Assembly: GCF_015645465.1 (NCBI RefSeq)
Contig: NZ_JADOEL010000003.1
Coordinates: forward strand, 248,001-312,000
DNA from: Herminiimonas contaminans
GTDB taxonomy: Bacteria; Pseudomonadota; Gammaproteobacteria; Burkholderiales; Burkholderiaceae_D
DNA length: 64,000 nt
Reading direction: 5' to 3'
Below the pieces are notes generated by a model. The model was not told the origin of the DNA and did not search any database. It worked only from the letters and a program-made list of their open reading frames with translations. Both the position numbers and the translations under genes were made by a program. Positions 9,564 to 19,792 of the stretch are shown here, piece after piece (position 1 is the stretch's first letter; every line of letters starts with the position of its first letter).

Positions 9564-9950
9564 ATGAATAGCTTTCACACCATCATCGTCGTTGTTCAGG
9601 TTTTGTCTGCGTTGACGATTATCGGCCTCGTATTATTGCAGCATGGTAAAGGCGCTGACATGGGCGCATCGTTTGGTTCGGGTGCTTCGGGCAGCTTGTT
9701 TGGTGCGACCGGATCGTCCAACTTCCTTTCCAAATTTACCGGTGTTGCCGCGATCATATTTTTCTCTGCAACATTGGGTCTGGCATTCATCGGTAACAAG
9801 CCATCTACACCAAGCGCTGGTGTGATGGAAAACCTGCCAGCTTCAGCTGTTCCTGGCGCTGCTGCACCTGCACAAAATGCGCCTGCTGCTGCACCTGAAA
9901 CACCAGTTGCGCCGAGTGGAACTGGTCAATCAAATCAGATTCCAAAATAA
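9564..9950 (+). CDS. secG: Protein-export membrane protein SecG
   Basis: The 128-aa SecG is the small subunit of the SecYEG translocon. It has two membrane helices (about 5-24 and 53-72) joined by the conserved loop LLQHGKGADMGASFGSG, and a long Ala/Pro-rich C-terminal tail. It is longer than E. coli SecG because of that low-complexity tail, which is usual in this group. It sits between tpiA and tRNA-Leu and was probably co-transcribed with tpiA. Confidence 0.95.
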   Translation: MNSFHTIIVVVQVLSALTIIGLVLLQHGKGADMGASFGSGASGSLFGATGSSNFLSKFTGVAAIIFFSATLGLAFIGNKPSTPSAGVMENLPASAVPGAAAPAQNAPAAAPETPVAPSGTGQSNQIPK

Positions 9951-9995
9951 GCGTGTTTTATTCGCTGTTTGTTCTTGTTTTAATGCAATTGCGCA

Positions 9996-10025
9996 TTGAA
10001 CAAATGTGTCAAGGCGGGTTAGAAT
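9996..10025 (+). promoter_or_regulatory. Probable promoter of tRNA-Leu
   Basis: TTGAAC (9996-10001), an 18-bp spacer and TAGAAT (10020-10025), ending 9 nt before the tRNA. Confidence 0.7.
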
Positions 10026-10034
10026 AGAAGTCTT

Positions 10035-10119
10035 GCCGACGTGGTGAAATTGGTAGACACGCTATCTTGAGGGGGTAGTGGCGAAAGCTGTGCGAGTTCG
10101 AGTCTCGCCGTCGGCACCA
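10035..10119 (+). tRNA. tRNA-Leu (anticodon GAG)
   Basis: An 85-nt class II tRNA. The acceptor stem GCCGACG/CGTCGGC is followed by discriminator A and an encoded CCA. The anticodon loop TTGAGGG gives GAG. A long variable arm (TGGCGAAAGCTGT) and a T arm GCGAG-TTCGAGT-CTCGC complete the fold. It reads CUC and CUU. Confidence 0.95.
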
Positions 10120-10130
10120 ACAAAAATTCT

Positions 10131-10166
10131 AAGCCAGCAAGGGGGCATACCTAAGCTGGCTTTTTA
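10131..10166 (+). terminator. Terminator after tRNA-Leu
   Basis: The stem AAGCCAGC/GCTGGCTT with a 16-nt loop is followed by TTT-AT. It separates the tRNA from the nuo operon. Confidence 0.75.
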
Positions 10167-10238
10167 TCGACAAAACTGTCGTTTGATTTAACGGATTATT
10201 TTGCAAGCCAATTAATCGTTCAACATACTGCGCTAATC

Positions 10239-10598
10239 GTGAACCTCGAAAACTATTTCCCCGTATTGCTTTTTATTCTGGTCGGTATCGGCGTTGGTGT
10301 CGTACCACAAGTGTTGGGTCGTGTTCTGGCTCCGCATAATCCGGATGCACAAAAACTGTCCCCTTACGAATGCGGTTTTGAAGCGTTTGAAGATGCACGT
10401 ATGAAGTTCGACGTGCGCTACTACCTCGTCGCGATTCTGTTCATTCTGTTCGATCTCGAAGTTGCGTTCCTGGTGCCTTGGGCAGTAGCAATGCGCGAAG
10501 TAGGGATGCTGGGATTTTGGTCAATGATGATTTTCCTTGGAGTGCTGACCATCGGTCTGGTGTTCGAATGGAAAAAAGGCGCGCTGGATTGGGAGTAA
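10239..10598 (+). CDS. nuoA: NADH-quinone oxidoreductase subunit A
   Basis: The first gene of a complete 14-gene complex I operon. The 119-aa product has three membrane helices and the NuoA signature [25 protein letters not shown] in the loop (Glu and Cys of SPYECGF). It forms part of the membrane arm at the quinone-site interface. The start is GTG with no strong ribosome site. The gene ends 3 nt before nuoB. Confidence 0.96.
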   Translation: MNLENYFPVLLFILVGIGVGVVPQVLGRVLAPHNPDAQKLSPYECGFEAFEDARMKFDVRYYLVAILFILFDLEVAFLVPWAVAMREVGMLGFWSMMIFLGVLTIGLVFEWKKGALDWE

Positions 10599-10601
10599 GT
10601 C

Positions 10602-11078
10602 ATGGCAATTGAAGGCGTATTGAACGAAGGTTTCGTAACCACCACAGCTGACAAGCTGATCAACTGGACACGCACAGGCTCGATGTGGCCTATGACATTC
10701 GGTTTGGCATGCTGCGCAGTTGAAATGATGCACGCAGGTGCTTCGCGTTACGATCTGGATCGTTTCGGTGTTGTGTTCCGTCCATCCCCACGTCAATCCG
10801 ACGTGATGATCGTGGCAGGCACACTGTGCAACAAGATGGCACCTGCATTGCGCAAGGTGTATGACCAGATGGCTGAGCCGCGTTGGGTTATCTCGATGGG
10901 TTCCTGTGCCAATGGTGGCGGTTACTACCATTATTCGTATTCTGTTGTGCGCGGCTGTGATCGTATCGTTCCAGTCGATGTCTATGTTCCTGGTTGTCCT
11001 CCAACCGCTGAAGCGTTGTTGTACGGGATCATGCAGTTGCAAAACAAGATCCGTCGTACCAACACGATTGCTCGCTAA
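10602..11078 (+). CDS. nuoB: NADH-quinone oxidoreductase subunit B
   Basis: The 158-aa subunit carries cluster N2, the last iron-sulphur centre before quinone. Its four cysteines are present in GLACCAVEM (adjacent pair), [10 protein letters not shown] and [11 protein letters not shown]. It is soluble, in the connecting module with NuoC, D and I. Confidence 0.98.
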   Translation: MAIEGVLNEGFVTTTADKLINWTRTGSMWPMTFGLACCAVEMMHAGASRYDLDRFGVVFRPSPRQSDVMIVAGTLCNKMAPALRKVYDQMAEPRWVISMGSCANGGGYYHYSYSVVRGCDRIVPVDVYVPGCPPTAEALLYGIMQLQNKIRRTNTIAR

Positions 11079-11091
11079 GGCTGGTTTTTAA

Positions 11092-11688
11092 ATGACGATC
11101 AAACTTGAACTCCTTGAAGCCGCTCTGCGCAATGCGCTCGGCGACCAACTTCAAAGCCTGACTCAGGCATTGGGCGAAGTCACCATTGTTGTTAAGTCGC
11201 ATGACTATGCGTCTGCAATGCGTGTACTGCGTGACCACGCTGACCTGCGCTTTGAAGAAATGATTGATTTGTGCGGTGTCGATTACTCGACATATGGTGA
11301 TGGTTTGTGGGAAGGCCCGCGCTTCGCTGTGGTTTCGCACTTGCTGTCGATCAAGCATAACTGGCGTGTTCGCGTACGTGTATTCGCCGCTGACGACGAA
11401 ATGCCGGTAGTCGCATCAATGATCGATATCTGGCCTTCGGCTAACTGGTATGAACGTGAAGCTTTCGACTTCTACGGCATCCTGTTTGAAGGCCACAACG
11501 ATTTGCGTCGTATCCTGACTGACTACGGTTTCATCGGTCACCCATTCCGCAAAGATTTCCCAGTCTCTGGCTATGTTGAAATGCGTTACGATCCGGAACA
11601 AAAACGCGTCATTTATCAACCTGTAACGATAGACCCGCGCGAAAATGTGCCGCGCGTCATTCGTGAAGAACAATACGGGGCGAAATAA
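11092..11688 (+). CDS. nuoC: NADH-quinone oxidoreductase subunit C
   Basis: The 198-aa product is a separate NuoC, not fused to NuoD as in E. coli. It carries the family signature [18 protein letters not shown] followed by [19 protein letters not shown]. Its stop codon overlaps the nuoD start (TAATG), which supports coupled translation of equimolar subunits. Confidence 0.97.
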   Translation: MTIKLELLEAALRNALGDQLQSLTQALGEVTIVVKSHDYASAMRVLRDHADLRFEEMIDLCGVDYSTYGDGLWEGPRFAVVSHLLSIKHNWRVRVRVFAADDEMPVVASMIDIWPSANWYEREAFDFYGILFEGHNDLRRILTDYGFIGHPFRKDFPVSGYVEMRYDPEQKRVIYQPVTIDPRENVPRVIREEQYGAK

Positions 11689-12941
11689 TGGCCGAAATTA
11701 AGAACTACACCCTCAACTTTGGTCCTCAGCATCCTGCCGCGCACGGTGTGTTGCGTCTGGTTCTGGAGCTCGACGGCGAAGTTATCCAGCGTGCTGATCC
11801 GCATATCGGCCTGTTGCACCGTGCGACAGAAAAGCTGGCTGAGCAAAAAACCTATCTGCAATCCGTGCCTTACATGGATCGCCTCGATTACGTCTCGATG
11901 ATGTGTAACGAGCACGCGTATGTGATGGCTATCGAAAAGATGCTGAACATCGAAGTGCCGCTGCGTGCACAGTACATCCGCGTGATGTTCGATGAAATCA
12001 CCCGTATCCTGAATCACCTGATGTGGCTCGGCGCGCATGCGCTGGACGTTGGTGCGATGGGCGTGTTCCTGTACGCATTCCGCGAACGTGAAGACCTGAT
12101 GGACTGCTACGAAGCAGTGTCGGGTGCACGTATGCATGCTGCTTACTACCGTCCAGGTGGCGTATATCGCGATCTGCCGGATGCCATGCCGCAACATAAG
12201 GCGTCGATCATCCGCAATGCAAAAGCGATCAGCCAGTTGAACGAAAACCGTCAAGGTTCCTTGCTCGACTTCATCGAAGACTTCACCAATCGTTTCCCGA
12301 CCTATGTCGACGAATACGAAACACTGTTGACCGATAACCGTATCTGGAAACAGCGTCTGGTCGGTATCGGTGTTGTGTCGCCAGAGCGTGCAATGGCCAT
12401 GGGCTTCACCGGCGCGATGCTGCGTGGTTCGGGCGTTGAGTGGGATCTGCGCAAGAAACAACCATACGAAGTGTATGACCTGATGGACTTCGACGTTCCA
12501 GTCGGCACCAACGGCGATTGCTATGATCGTTATCTGGTACGCGTTGAAGAAATGCGTCAGTCGAACCGCATCATCAAGCAATGCGTGGAATGGCTGCGTA
12601 ACAACCCGGGTCCTGTGATGACGAACAACCACAAGGTTGCGCCGCCATCGCGCGTCGGCATGAAGTCGAACATGGAAGATTTGATTCACCACTTCAAACT
12701 GTTCACTGAAGGCTTTCACGTGCCGACAGGTGAGGCATATGCAGCGGTGGAACATCCGAAGGGTGAGTTTGGCGTGTATCTGATTTCGGATGGCGCGAAC
12801 AAGCCATATCGCATGAAAATCCGCGCACCGGGCTTCCCGCATTTGCAAGGCCTGGATGAAATGGCCAAGGGCCACATGATTGCCGATGCAGTAACCATCA
12901 TCGGCACACAAGATATTGTGTTTGGTGAGATTGACCGCTAA
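11688..12941 (+). CDS. nuoD: NADH-quinone oxidoreductase subunit D
   Basis: The 417-aa 49-kDa-type subunit, related to the hydrogenase large subunit, forms the quinone pocket with NuoB. Conserved parts include [15 protein letters not shown] with the quinone-site His, [14 protein letters not shown], and the C-terminal DIVFGEIDR. Length and start agree with the family. Confidence 0.98.
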   Translation: MAEIKNYTLNFGPQHPAAHGVLRLVLELDGEVIQRADPHIGLLHRATEKLAEQKTYLQSVPYMDRLDYVSMMCNEHAYVMAIEKMLNIEVPLRAQYIRVMFDEITRILNHLMWLGAHALDVGAMGVFLYAFREREDLMDCYEAVSGARMHAAYYRPGGVYRDLPDAMPQHKASIIRNAKAISQLNENRQGSLLDFIEDFTNRFPTYVDEYETLLTDNRIWKQRLVGIGVVSPERAMAMGFTGAMLRGSGVEWDLRKKQPYEVYDLMDFDVPVGTNGDCYDRYLVRVEEMRQSNRIIKQCVEWLRNNPGPVMTNNHKVAPPSRVGMKSNMEDLIHHFKLFTEGFHVPTGEAYAAVEHPKGEFGVYLISDGANKPYRMKIRAPGFPHLQGLDEMAKGHMIADAVTIIGTQDIVFGEIDR

Positions 12942-12968
12942 TCGCGGCTCAATATTTGAGGCATAGAC

Positions 12969-13448
12969 ATGCTGTTATCAGAGCAAACGTATAAAAAAAT
13001 CGACCGCGAGGTCGCCAAGTTCCCTCCGGACCAGAAGCAGTCCGCCGTGATGGCTGCGCTGCAGATCGCCCAGGATGAAACCCGTTGGCTGCCGCCTGAA
13101 GTCATGCAAGATATTGCAGACTACCTGGGCATGCCTGCGATCGCGGTGCAAGAAGTTGCGACCTTCTACAACATGTACAACACCAAGCCGGTCGGCAAGT
13201 ACAAGATCTCGGTGTGTACAAATCTGCCATGCCAATTGTCTGGCGGCGAGAAGGCTGCGCATTACCTGAAACATAAACTCGGTATCGATTATCGCGAAAC
13301 CACGGATGATGACCTGTTCACCCTGGTTGAAGGCGAATGCATGGGCGCGTGCGGTGATGCGCCTGTGATGCTGGTCAATAACAAGCGTATGTGCAGCTTT
13401 ATGTCGGATGACAAAATCGACGCCCTGGTAGAGGAATTGAAGAAATGA
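12969..13448 (+). CDS. nuoE: NADH-quinone oxidoreductase subunit E
   Basis: The 159-aa 24-kDa-type subunit holds the 2Fe-2S cluster N1a. The four Cys ligands are seen in [12 protein letters not shown] and [20 protein letters not shown] before the ATG is the ribosome site. It overlaps nuoF by 4 nt (ATGA). Confidence 0.97.
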   Translation: MLLSEQTYKKIDREVAKFPPDQKQSAVMAALQIAQDETRWLPPEVMQDIADYLGMPAIAVQEVATFYNMYNTKPVGKYKISVCTNLPCQLSGGEKAAHYLKHKLGIDYRETTDDDLFTLVEGECMGACGDAPVMLVNNKRMCSFMSDDKIDALVEELKK

Positions 13449-14740
13449 CCAGTCTGCATAATCGTCATATCAAGCCATTGATTTTCGCTGGCCTCACCGG
13501 TGATAACTGGGGCCTGGAAGAGTATGTCAAGCGCGGTGGCTACGCTTCGTTGAAGCGCATCCTGAGCGAAGGCATGACCCCTGACCAGGTCATCGCTGAA
13601 GTCAAAGCATCGACCCTGCGTGGTCGCGGTGGTGCGGGCTTCCCTAGCGGCCTGAAGTGGAGCTTCATGCCTAAGAATTTCGCGGGCCAAAAATATCTGG
13701 TCTGTAATTCAGATGAGGGCGAACCAGGTACTTTCAAGGATCGTGACATTCTTCGTTACAATCCGCATTCCGTGATCGAAGGCATGACCATTGCTGCTTA
13801 TGCGATGGGTGTCAGCGTTGGTTACAACTACATCCACGGCGAAATTTTCGCTGAGTACGATCGTTTCGAAGAAGCGCTGGAGCAAGCACGCGCAGCTGGC
13901 TTCCTGGGCGATAACATTCTGGGTTCGACACACAGCTTCCAACTCCATGCATTCCATGGCTTTGGTGCGTACATCTGCGGTGAAGAAACTGCCTTGCTGG
14001 AATCGCTGGAAGGCAAAAAAGGCCAGCCACGCTTCAAGCCGCCTTTCCCTGCAAGCTACGGTCTGTACGGCAAGCCAACCACGATCAACAACACTGAAAC
14101 ATTTGCTGCAGTACCGTTCATCTTCCAGGTGGGCGCTGAAGCATATGCAGCATTGGGCAAACCGAACAACGGCGGCACCAAGATTTTCTCGGTATCCGGC
14201 GACGTCGAGCGTCCAGGCAACTACGAAATCCCATTGGGTACACCGTTTGCTGAATTGCTGGAGCTCGCCGGTGGCGTGCGCGGCGGTAAAAAGCTCAAGG
14301 CTGTGATCCCTGGTGGTTCGTCGGTGCCGGTAGTGAAGGGCGACCTGATGATGGCTACCGATATGGATTATGATTCGGTCGCGAAAGCAGGTTCGATGCT
14401 GGGTTCGGGTGCTGTCATCGTGATGGATGAAACACGTTGCATGGTCAAAGCGCTGTTGCGACTGTCTTACTTCTACTTTGAAGAGTCCTGCGGTCAGTGC
14501 ACACCTTGCCGCGAAGGTACTGGTTGGTTGTATCGCATGGTGCATCGTATCGAGAACGGTCAAGGCCGTCCGGAAGATATCGATATGCTGAATTCGGTCG
14601 CCGACAATATTCAGGGTCGTACCATCTGCGCACTTGGTGATGCAGCTGCGATGCCTGTACGCGCAATGATTCAGCAGTTCCGTGAAGAATTTGTATATCA
14701 CATTGAGCATAAACATTGCTTGGTGCCCGCTTACATTTAG
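13445..14740 (+). CDS. nuoF: NADH-quinone oxidoreductase subunit F
   Basis: The 431-aa subunit oxidises NADH. It binds FMN and NADH through [18 protein letters not shown] and [11 protein letters not shown]. It holds 4Fe-4S cluster N3 through the [11 protein letters not shown] cysteines and a fourth Cys in [11 protein letters not shown]. The [20 protein letters not shown] motif is intact. Confidence 0.98.
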   Translation: MTSLHNRHIKPLIFAGLTGDNWGLEEYVKRGGYASLKRILSEGMTPDQVIAEVKASTLRGRGGAGFPSGLKWSFMPKNFAGQKYLVCNSDEGEPGTFKDRDILRYNPHSVIEGMTIAAYAMGVSVGYNYIHGEIFAEYDRFEEALEQARAAGFLGDNILGSTHSFQLHAFHGFGAYICGEETALLESLEGKKGQPRFKPPFPASYGLYGKPTTINNTETFAAVPFIFQVGAEAYAALGKPNNGGTKIFSVSGDVERPGNYEIPLGTPFAELLELAGGVRGGKKLKAVIPGGSSVPVVKGDLMMATDMDYDSVAKAGSMLGSGAVIVMDETRCMVKALLRLSYFYFEESCGQCTPCREGTGWLYRMVHRIENGQGRPEDIDMLNSVADNIQGRTICALGDAAAMPVRAMIQQFREEFVYHIEHKHCLVPAYI

Positions 14741-14802
14741 CCGATCACTTCGTTTAGCAGCACAAACCTAGTGAGAACACTGAAGTCAACAAAAGCAAAG
14801 CC

Positions 14803-17142
14803 ATGGTTGAAATCGAAATAGACGGTAAAAAAGTCGAAGTGAAAGAAGGCAGCATGGTGATGGACGCTGCCAATAAGCTTGGCACTTACATCCCACACTT
14901 TTGTTACCACAAAAAATTGTCCATCGCGGCGAACTGCCGTATGTGCCTGGTAGAGGTTGAAAAAGCACCTAAGCCATTGCCAGCCTGTGCGACTCCTGTC
15001 GCCCAAGGCATGATCGTCCGCTCCAATAGCGAGAAGGCCGTCAAAGCGCAAAAAGGCGTGATGGAATTCCTCCTGATTAATCACCCGCTCGATTGCCCTA
15101 TCTGCGATCAAGGTGGCGAATGCCAATTGCAGGATCTGGCAGTCGGCTACGGCGACTCTTCTTCGCGTTACGAAGAAGAAAAACGCGTAGTAGCGCCGAA
15201 AGATGTCGGCCCGCTGATCTCGATGAAAGAGATGAGCCGTTGCATCCACTGCACACGCTGCGTCCGTTTCGGCCAGGAAGTTGCAGGCGTGATGGAATTC
15301 GGTATGTTGAATCGCGGTGAGCACGCAGAAATCACTTCCTTCGTTGGCAAAACTGTAGACTCCGAATTGTCGGGCAACATGATCGATCTGTGCCCGGTCG
15401 GCGCGTTGACATCGAAGCCGTTCCGCTACAGCGCCCGTACCTGGGAATTGTCGCGTCGCAAATCAGTCAGCCCACACGATAGCCTCGGTGCAAACCTGAT
15501 CGTGCAAGTTAAAGCTGGCAAAGTCATGCGCGTGCTGCCGTTGGAAAACGACGACGTCAATGAATGCTGGATTTCGGATAAGGATCGCTTCGCCTATGAA
15601 GGCTTGAACAGCGAAGACCGTCTGACCAGCCCGATGATCAAGCAAGACGGCAAATGGCAGGAAACTGACTGGCAAACCGCCCTGGAATACGTTGCGCACG
15701 GTCTGCGTAACATCAAGCACGAACACGGTGCTGACTCCATCGCTGCGTTGGCTACGCCGTACTCGACACTGGAAGAAATGTCGCTGTTGCAAAAACTGGT
15801 GCGTGGCATCGGTTCGGAAAACATCGACTTCCGCCTGCGCCAATCCGACTTCTCGCTGGATGCTGGTGTTACTCCTTGGCTCGGCATGTCGATCGCAGAG
15901 TTCGGTGCATTGAAACGTGCATTCGTCATCGGTTCCTTCCTGCGCAAAGATCACCCATTGCTGGCAGCGCGTCTGCGCCAGGCAGTGAAGCAGGGCGCCA
16001 GCGTCAGCATCTTGCACGCAAGCGACGACGACCTGTTGATGCCAGTTGCAAACAAAATGATCAAGGCACCGTCGGATTGGTTGTCGGCCCTGAGCGAAGT
16101 CGTTGCTGCCGTGGCACAAGCCAAAGGCATCTCGGCACCAGCCGGTTTCGACGCGATCCAGCCTTCGGCTGAAGCGAAACAAATCGCAGCCAGCCTGTTG
16201 TCCGGTGAGCCTAAGGCAGTCTTGTTGGGTAATGCAGTATTGCAGCACCCACAGGCAGCGAAATTGCACGCAGCAGCACAATGGATTGCACAAAACACCG
16301 AAGCCAAGTTCGGCTTCCTGACCGAAGCAGCCAACAGCGTTGGTGGCTATCTGGTCAATGCAGTTCCAGGTGCCAACGGTGCTAACGCAGCGCAAGCATT
16401 TGCGCAGCCACGTAAAGCATACGTTTTGCTGAACGCAGAACCAGAACTCGACAGCTTCAACCCGCAAGTAGCACGTGCTGCGTTGAACCAGGCTGAAATG
16501 GTTGTTGTGATGTCTGCATACAAGCACGGCAATGATTTTGCTGACGTCTTGTTGCCGATCGCACCGTTCTCCGAAACCTCGGGTACTTTCGTCAACTGCG
16601 AAGGTCGTGCACAAAGCTTCAACGGTACCGTCAAGCCTCTGGGCGACACACGTCCGGCATGGAAAGTATTGCGCGTACTCGGTAACCTGCTGGAACTGAG
16701 CGGTTTCGACTACGAAACATCGGAAGCTATCCGCAATGAAATCATCGGTGCGAACGCTCCTGCAGATGCAAACCTGGTACCACGTCTGAACAACCTCGGC
16801 AAAGCAGCGCCGCAGGCAGAAGTCGCTGCAGCTGGCTTGCAACTGGAACGCGTTGCTGATGTATCGATTTACGCAACTGACGCGATCGTACGTCGCTCGC
16901 TGCCTCTGCAACAGACCAACGACGGTGCTGCACCTAAGGCATGGTTGTCGGCTGATCTGGCAGGCAAGCTCGGCGTCGCGGCTGGTGATCAGGTCAAGGT
17001 AACGCAAGGTGCGGGTAGTGCAGTGCTGGTTGCCGCCATCGATGCGAAGTTGCCGGTTAATGTGGTGCGCGTAGCGGCAGGACATCAGTCCACAGCCGGT
17101 CTGGGCGCGATGTTTGGTTCTATCAGCGTGGAGAAAGCGTAA
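14803..17142 (+). CDS. nuoG: NADH-quinone oxidoreductase subunit G
   Basis: The 779-aa 75-kDa-type subunit carries the N-terminal 2Fe-2S ferredoxin domain ([17 protein letters not shown]...PACATPV). Next come the His/Cys N5 site ([18 protein letters not shown]) and N4 cysteines ([13 protein letters not shown] and [13 protein letters not shown]). The rest is a molybdopterin-oxidoreductase-like domain, degenerate in catalysis as usual for complex I. It lacks the extra E. coli-type N7 Cys cluster. Its stop overlaps the nuoH start (TAATG). Confidence 0.97.
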   Translation: MVEIEIDGKKVEVKEGSMVMDAANKLGTYIPHFCYHKKLSIAANCRMCLVEVEKAPKPLPACATPVAQGMIVRSNSEKAVKAQKGVMEFLLINHPLDCPICDQGGECQLQDLAVGYGDSSSRYEEEKRVVAPKDVGPLISMKEMSRCIHCTRCVRFGQEVAGVMEFGMLNRGEHAEITSFVGKTVDSELSGNMIDLCPVGALTSKPFRYSARTWELSRRKSVSPHDSLGANLIVQVKAGKVMRVLPLENDDVNECWISDKDRFAYEGLNSEDRLTSPMIKQDGKWQETDWQTALEYVAHGLRNIKHEHGADSIAALATPYSTLEEMSLLQKLVRGIGSENIDFRLRQSDFSLDAGVTPWLGMSIAEFGALKRAFVIGSFLRKDHPLLAARLRQAVKQGASVSILHASDDDLLMPVANKMIKAPSDWLSALSEVVAAVAQAKGISAPAGFDAIQPSAEAKQIAASLLSGEPKAVLLGNAVLQHPQAAKLHAAAQWIAQNTEAKFGFLTEAANSVGGYLVNAVPGANGANAAQAFAQPRKAYVLLNAEPELDSFNPQVARAALNQAEMVVVMSAYKHGNDFADVLLPIAPFSETSGTFVNCEGRAQSFNGTVKPLGDTRPAWKVLRVLGNLLELSGFDYETSEAIRNEIIGANAPADANLVPRLNNLGKAAPQAEVAAAGLQLERVADVSIYATDAIVRRSLPLQQTNDGAAPKAWLSADLAGKLGVAAGDQVKVTQGAGSAVLVAAIDAKLPVNVVRVAAGHQSTAGLGAMFGSISVEKA

Positions 17143-18215
17143 TGGATCAATTGTTTGCATCCATCCACGCGACGGGTCAATCTTTCCTTGGATACTATTG
17201 GCCGTTAGTTTGGAATCTGGTCAAAATTATTGCAGTTGTCGCGCCATTGATGGGTGCCGTAGCTTATTTGACTTTGTGGGAACGTAAGGTCATCGGCTGG
17301 ATGCACGTGCGTCATGGCCCCAACCGTACCGGTCCTGCAGGTTTGCTGCAACCGATCGCCGACGGCGTCAAACTCTTGCTGAAAGAGATTGTTGTTCCGG
17401 CCAAGTCGAGCAAAGCTTTGTTCGTCATTGCTCCTATCATGACTATCATGCCGGCACTGGCCGCATGGGCTGTGATTCCGTTCGGACCAGAAACCGTATT
17501 GGCCGACGTCAATGCAGGTTTGCTGTTCGTGATGGCGATTACTTCGCTGGAAGTATATGGCGTGATCGTCGCAGGCTGGGCATCGAACTCCAAGTACGCT
17601 TTCCTCGGTGCGATGCGTGCATCGGCACAAATGATTTCGTATGAAATCGCGATGGGCTTCGTGTTGGTGATCATCCTGATGGTTACCGGCAGCATGAACC
17701 TGACGACTATCGTGAACTCGCAAAACACTGGTCGCTTTGCCGAGATGGGCCTGACTTTCCTGTCGTGGAACTGGTTGCCATTGCTGCCTATGTTCTTCAT
17801 CTACATTATCTCGGGTACGGCTGAACTGAACCGCCATCCGTTTGACGTGGTTGAGGGCGAATCGGAAATCGTTGCCGGTCACATGGTTGAATACTCAGGT
17901 ATGTCGTTCGCGATGTTCTTCCTGGCTGAATACGCCAACATGTGGTTGATCTCGATCATGGCTACCCTGATGTTCCTGGGCGGCTGGACATCGCCGATCG
18001 ATATGGCGCCGTTCACCTGGGTACCAGGCTGGATCTGGTTGGGTCTGAAGACCTTGATGGTCGTAACCATGTTTATCTGGTTCCGTGCATCGTTCCCACG
18101 CTATCGCTACGATCAAATCATGCGTTTGGGTTGGAAAGTGTTTATCCCACTGACACTCGTTTATCTGTTGATCGTCGCGATCTGGATGAAGACTCCGTGG
18201 AATATCTGGAATTAA
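17142..18215 (+). CDS. nuoH: NADH-quinone oxidoreductase subunit H
   Basis: The 357-aa membrane subunit has eight or more helices and contacts the quinone tunnel. The signature [19 protein letters not shown] and the acidic loop segment [21 protein letters not shown] are present. Confidence 0.98.
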   Translation: MDQLFASIHATGQSFLGYYWPLVWNLVKIIAVVAPLMGAVAYLTLWERKVIGWMHVRHGPNRTGPAGLLQPIADGVKLLLKEIVVPAKSSKALFVIAPIMTIMPALAAWAVIPFGPETVLADVNAGLLFVMAITSLEVYGVIVAGWASNSKYAFLGAMRASAQMISYEIAMGFVLVIILMVTGSMNLTTIVNSQNTGRFAEMGLTFLSWNWLPLLPMFFIYIISGTAELNRHPFDVVEGESEIVAGHMVEYSGMSFAMFFLAEYANMWLISIMATLMFLGGWTSPIDMAPFTWVPGWIWLGLKTLMVVTMFIWFRASFPRYRYDQIMRLGWKVFIPLTLVYLLIVAIWMKTPWNIWN

Positions 18216-18247
18216 TGCAGCAGGGCTGAGCAAAAAGGGAAGCCAAG

Positions 18248-18736
18248 ATGGAAGCAATTAAGGATTTTTTCGGTAGCTTGATGCTGCGCGAGCTCTTCAA
18301 AGGGCTGGCGCTGACAGGTCGCTACATGTTTGCACGCAAAATTACCGTGCAGTTCCCGGAAGAGAAGACTCCGCAGTCGCCACGTTTCCGTGGTTTGCAT
18401 GCGCTGCGTCGTTATCCGAACGGGGAAGAGCGTTGCATCGCATGTAAGTTGTGCGAAGCAGTGTGTCCTGCAATGGCAATCACGATCGAATCGGACCAGC
18501 GTGAAGACGGCACCCGCCGTACCACCCGTTACGACATCGATCTGACCAAATGTATTTTCTGCGGCTTCTGCGAAGAGTCGTGCCCGGTCGATTCGATCGT
18601 GGAAACACATATTCTGGAATACCACGGCGAGAAGCGCGGCGACTTGTACTACACCAAGGAAATGTTGCTGGCAGTAGGTGATCGCTACGAACCAGAAATC
18701 GCAGCAGCACGCACCGCCGACGCGGCCTATCGTTGA
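18248..18736 (+). CDS. nuoI: NADH-quinone oxidoreductase subunit I
   Basis: The 162-aa ferredoxin-like subunit has two 4Fe-4S motifs, [12 protein letters not shown] and [12 protein letters not shown], for clusters N6a and N6b. These carry electrons from NuoG towards N2 in NuoB. Confidence 0.98.
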   Translation: MEAIKDFFGSLMLRELFKGLALTGRYMFARKITVQFPEEKTPQSPRFRGLHALRRYPNGEERCIACKLCEAVCPAMAITIESDQREDGTRRTTRYDIDLTKCIFCGFCEESCPVDSIVETHILEYHGEKRGDLYYTKEMLLAVGDRYEPEIAAARTADAAYR

Positions 18737-18803
18737 TTTAATAGTATGGGTCGCTGTTACTGGCTGACCTCTTGCTGACTTTTTGCTGATTTTTAGACTG
18801 CTT

Positions 18804-19445
18804 ATGGAATTTACAACTGTCTTGTTCTACGTGTTTTCAGCGATACTCGTACTCGCTGCTATACGCGTTATCACCGAATCGAATCCGGTTCACGCGGCGC
18901 TGTTCCTCGTGCTCTCATTCTGTTCGGCTGCTGCACTGTGGATGTTGCTCAAAGCTGAGTTCCTGTCCATCGTACTGATCCTGGTCTATGTCGGTGCGGT
19001 TATGGTGCTGTTCCTGTTTGTGGTCATGATGGTTGACATCAAGCTCACCAAACTGCGTGAAGGTTTCTGGGGTTACCTGCCATTGGCAGCAACCATCGGT
19101 GTCGTGATCGTGCTGGAAATGGCAGCGGTATTGTTCCGCGGCTTCTGGCGCTCGCATACCCAAGTCCCTGAAGTGTCGTCGACCATCGGCAACGCCAAGG
19201 AATTGGGCAAACTGATCTACACCGACTATCTGTATGCGTTTGAGATTGCAGCGGTGCTGTTGTTGGTCGGTATGATCGCGGCAGTGGCGTTGACCATGCG
19301 CAAACGTAAAGACAGCAAGTACTTCGCTCCTGGCGACGCAGTTCGAGTTAAAGCCAGCGATCGTTTGCGTGTCGTAAAAATGAAGGCGGATTCCGCTCGC
19401 GCCAATGGCGATTCACCAGCTGCTCCTGCAGCAGAACAAAAGTAA
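18804..19445 (+). CDS. nuoJ: NADH-quinone oxidoreductase subunit J
   Basis: The 213-aa membrane subunit has five helices and the [16 protein letters not shown] segment with the pi-bulge of helix 3. The frame opens at 18783, but the ATG at 18804 ([12 protein letters not shown]) fits homologues. The C-terminal tail is charged and Ala/Pro-rich. Confidence 0.95.
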   Translation: MEFTTVLFYVFSAILVLAAIRVITESNPVHAALFLVLSFCSAAALWMLLKAEFLSIVLILVYVGAVMVLFLFVVMMVDIKLTKLREGFWGYLPLAATIGVVIVLEMAAVLFRGFWRSHTQVPEVSSTIGNAKELGKLIYTDYLYAFEIAAVLLLVGMIAAVALTMRKRKDSKYFAPGDAVRVKASDRLRVVKMKADSARANGDSPAAPAAEQK

Positions 19446-19455
19446 GGGGAGTGTT

Positions 19456-19764
19456 GTGGAGTTATCGCTCGTACATTACCTGATTCTTGGCGCGATTTTG
19501 TTCGCGATCTCGATCGTTGGTATTTTTCTGAATCGTAAGAACATCATCATCTTGTTGATGGCTATCGAATTGATGCTGTTGGCGGTGAATATGAATTTCG
19601 TCGCTTTCTCCTATTTCCTGGGTGATGCAGCCGGTCAGATTTTTGTTTTCTTCATCTTGACGGTGGCTGCTGCTGAAGCTGCGATTGGTCTTGCCATTTT
19701 GGTTTCCATGTTCCGTACTCTGGATACCATCAATGTCGAAGATCTTGACGGCCTCAAAGGCTAA
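19456..19764 (+). CDS. nuoK: NADH-quinone oxidoreductase subunit K
   Basis: The 102-aa subunit has three membrane helices and two conserved membrane Glu residues ([11 protein letters not shown] and AAAEAAIGL) of the proton path. I chose the GTG at 19456 over an upstream in-frame ATG at 19405 that would overlap nuoJ. GGGGAG lies immediately before the GTG and the protein then has family length. Confidence 0.95.
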   Translation: MELSLVHYLILGAILFAISIVGIFLNRKNIIILLMAIELMLLAVNMNFVAFSYFLGDAAGQIFVFFILTVAAAEAAIGLAILVSMFRTLDTINVEDLDGLKG

Positions 19765-19792
19765 TCCCAAAAAATAACGATAAGGTTCACTC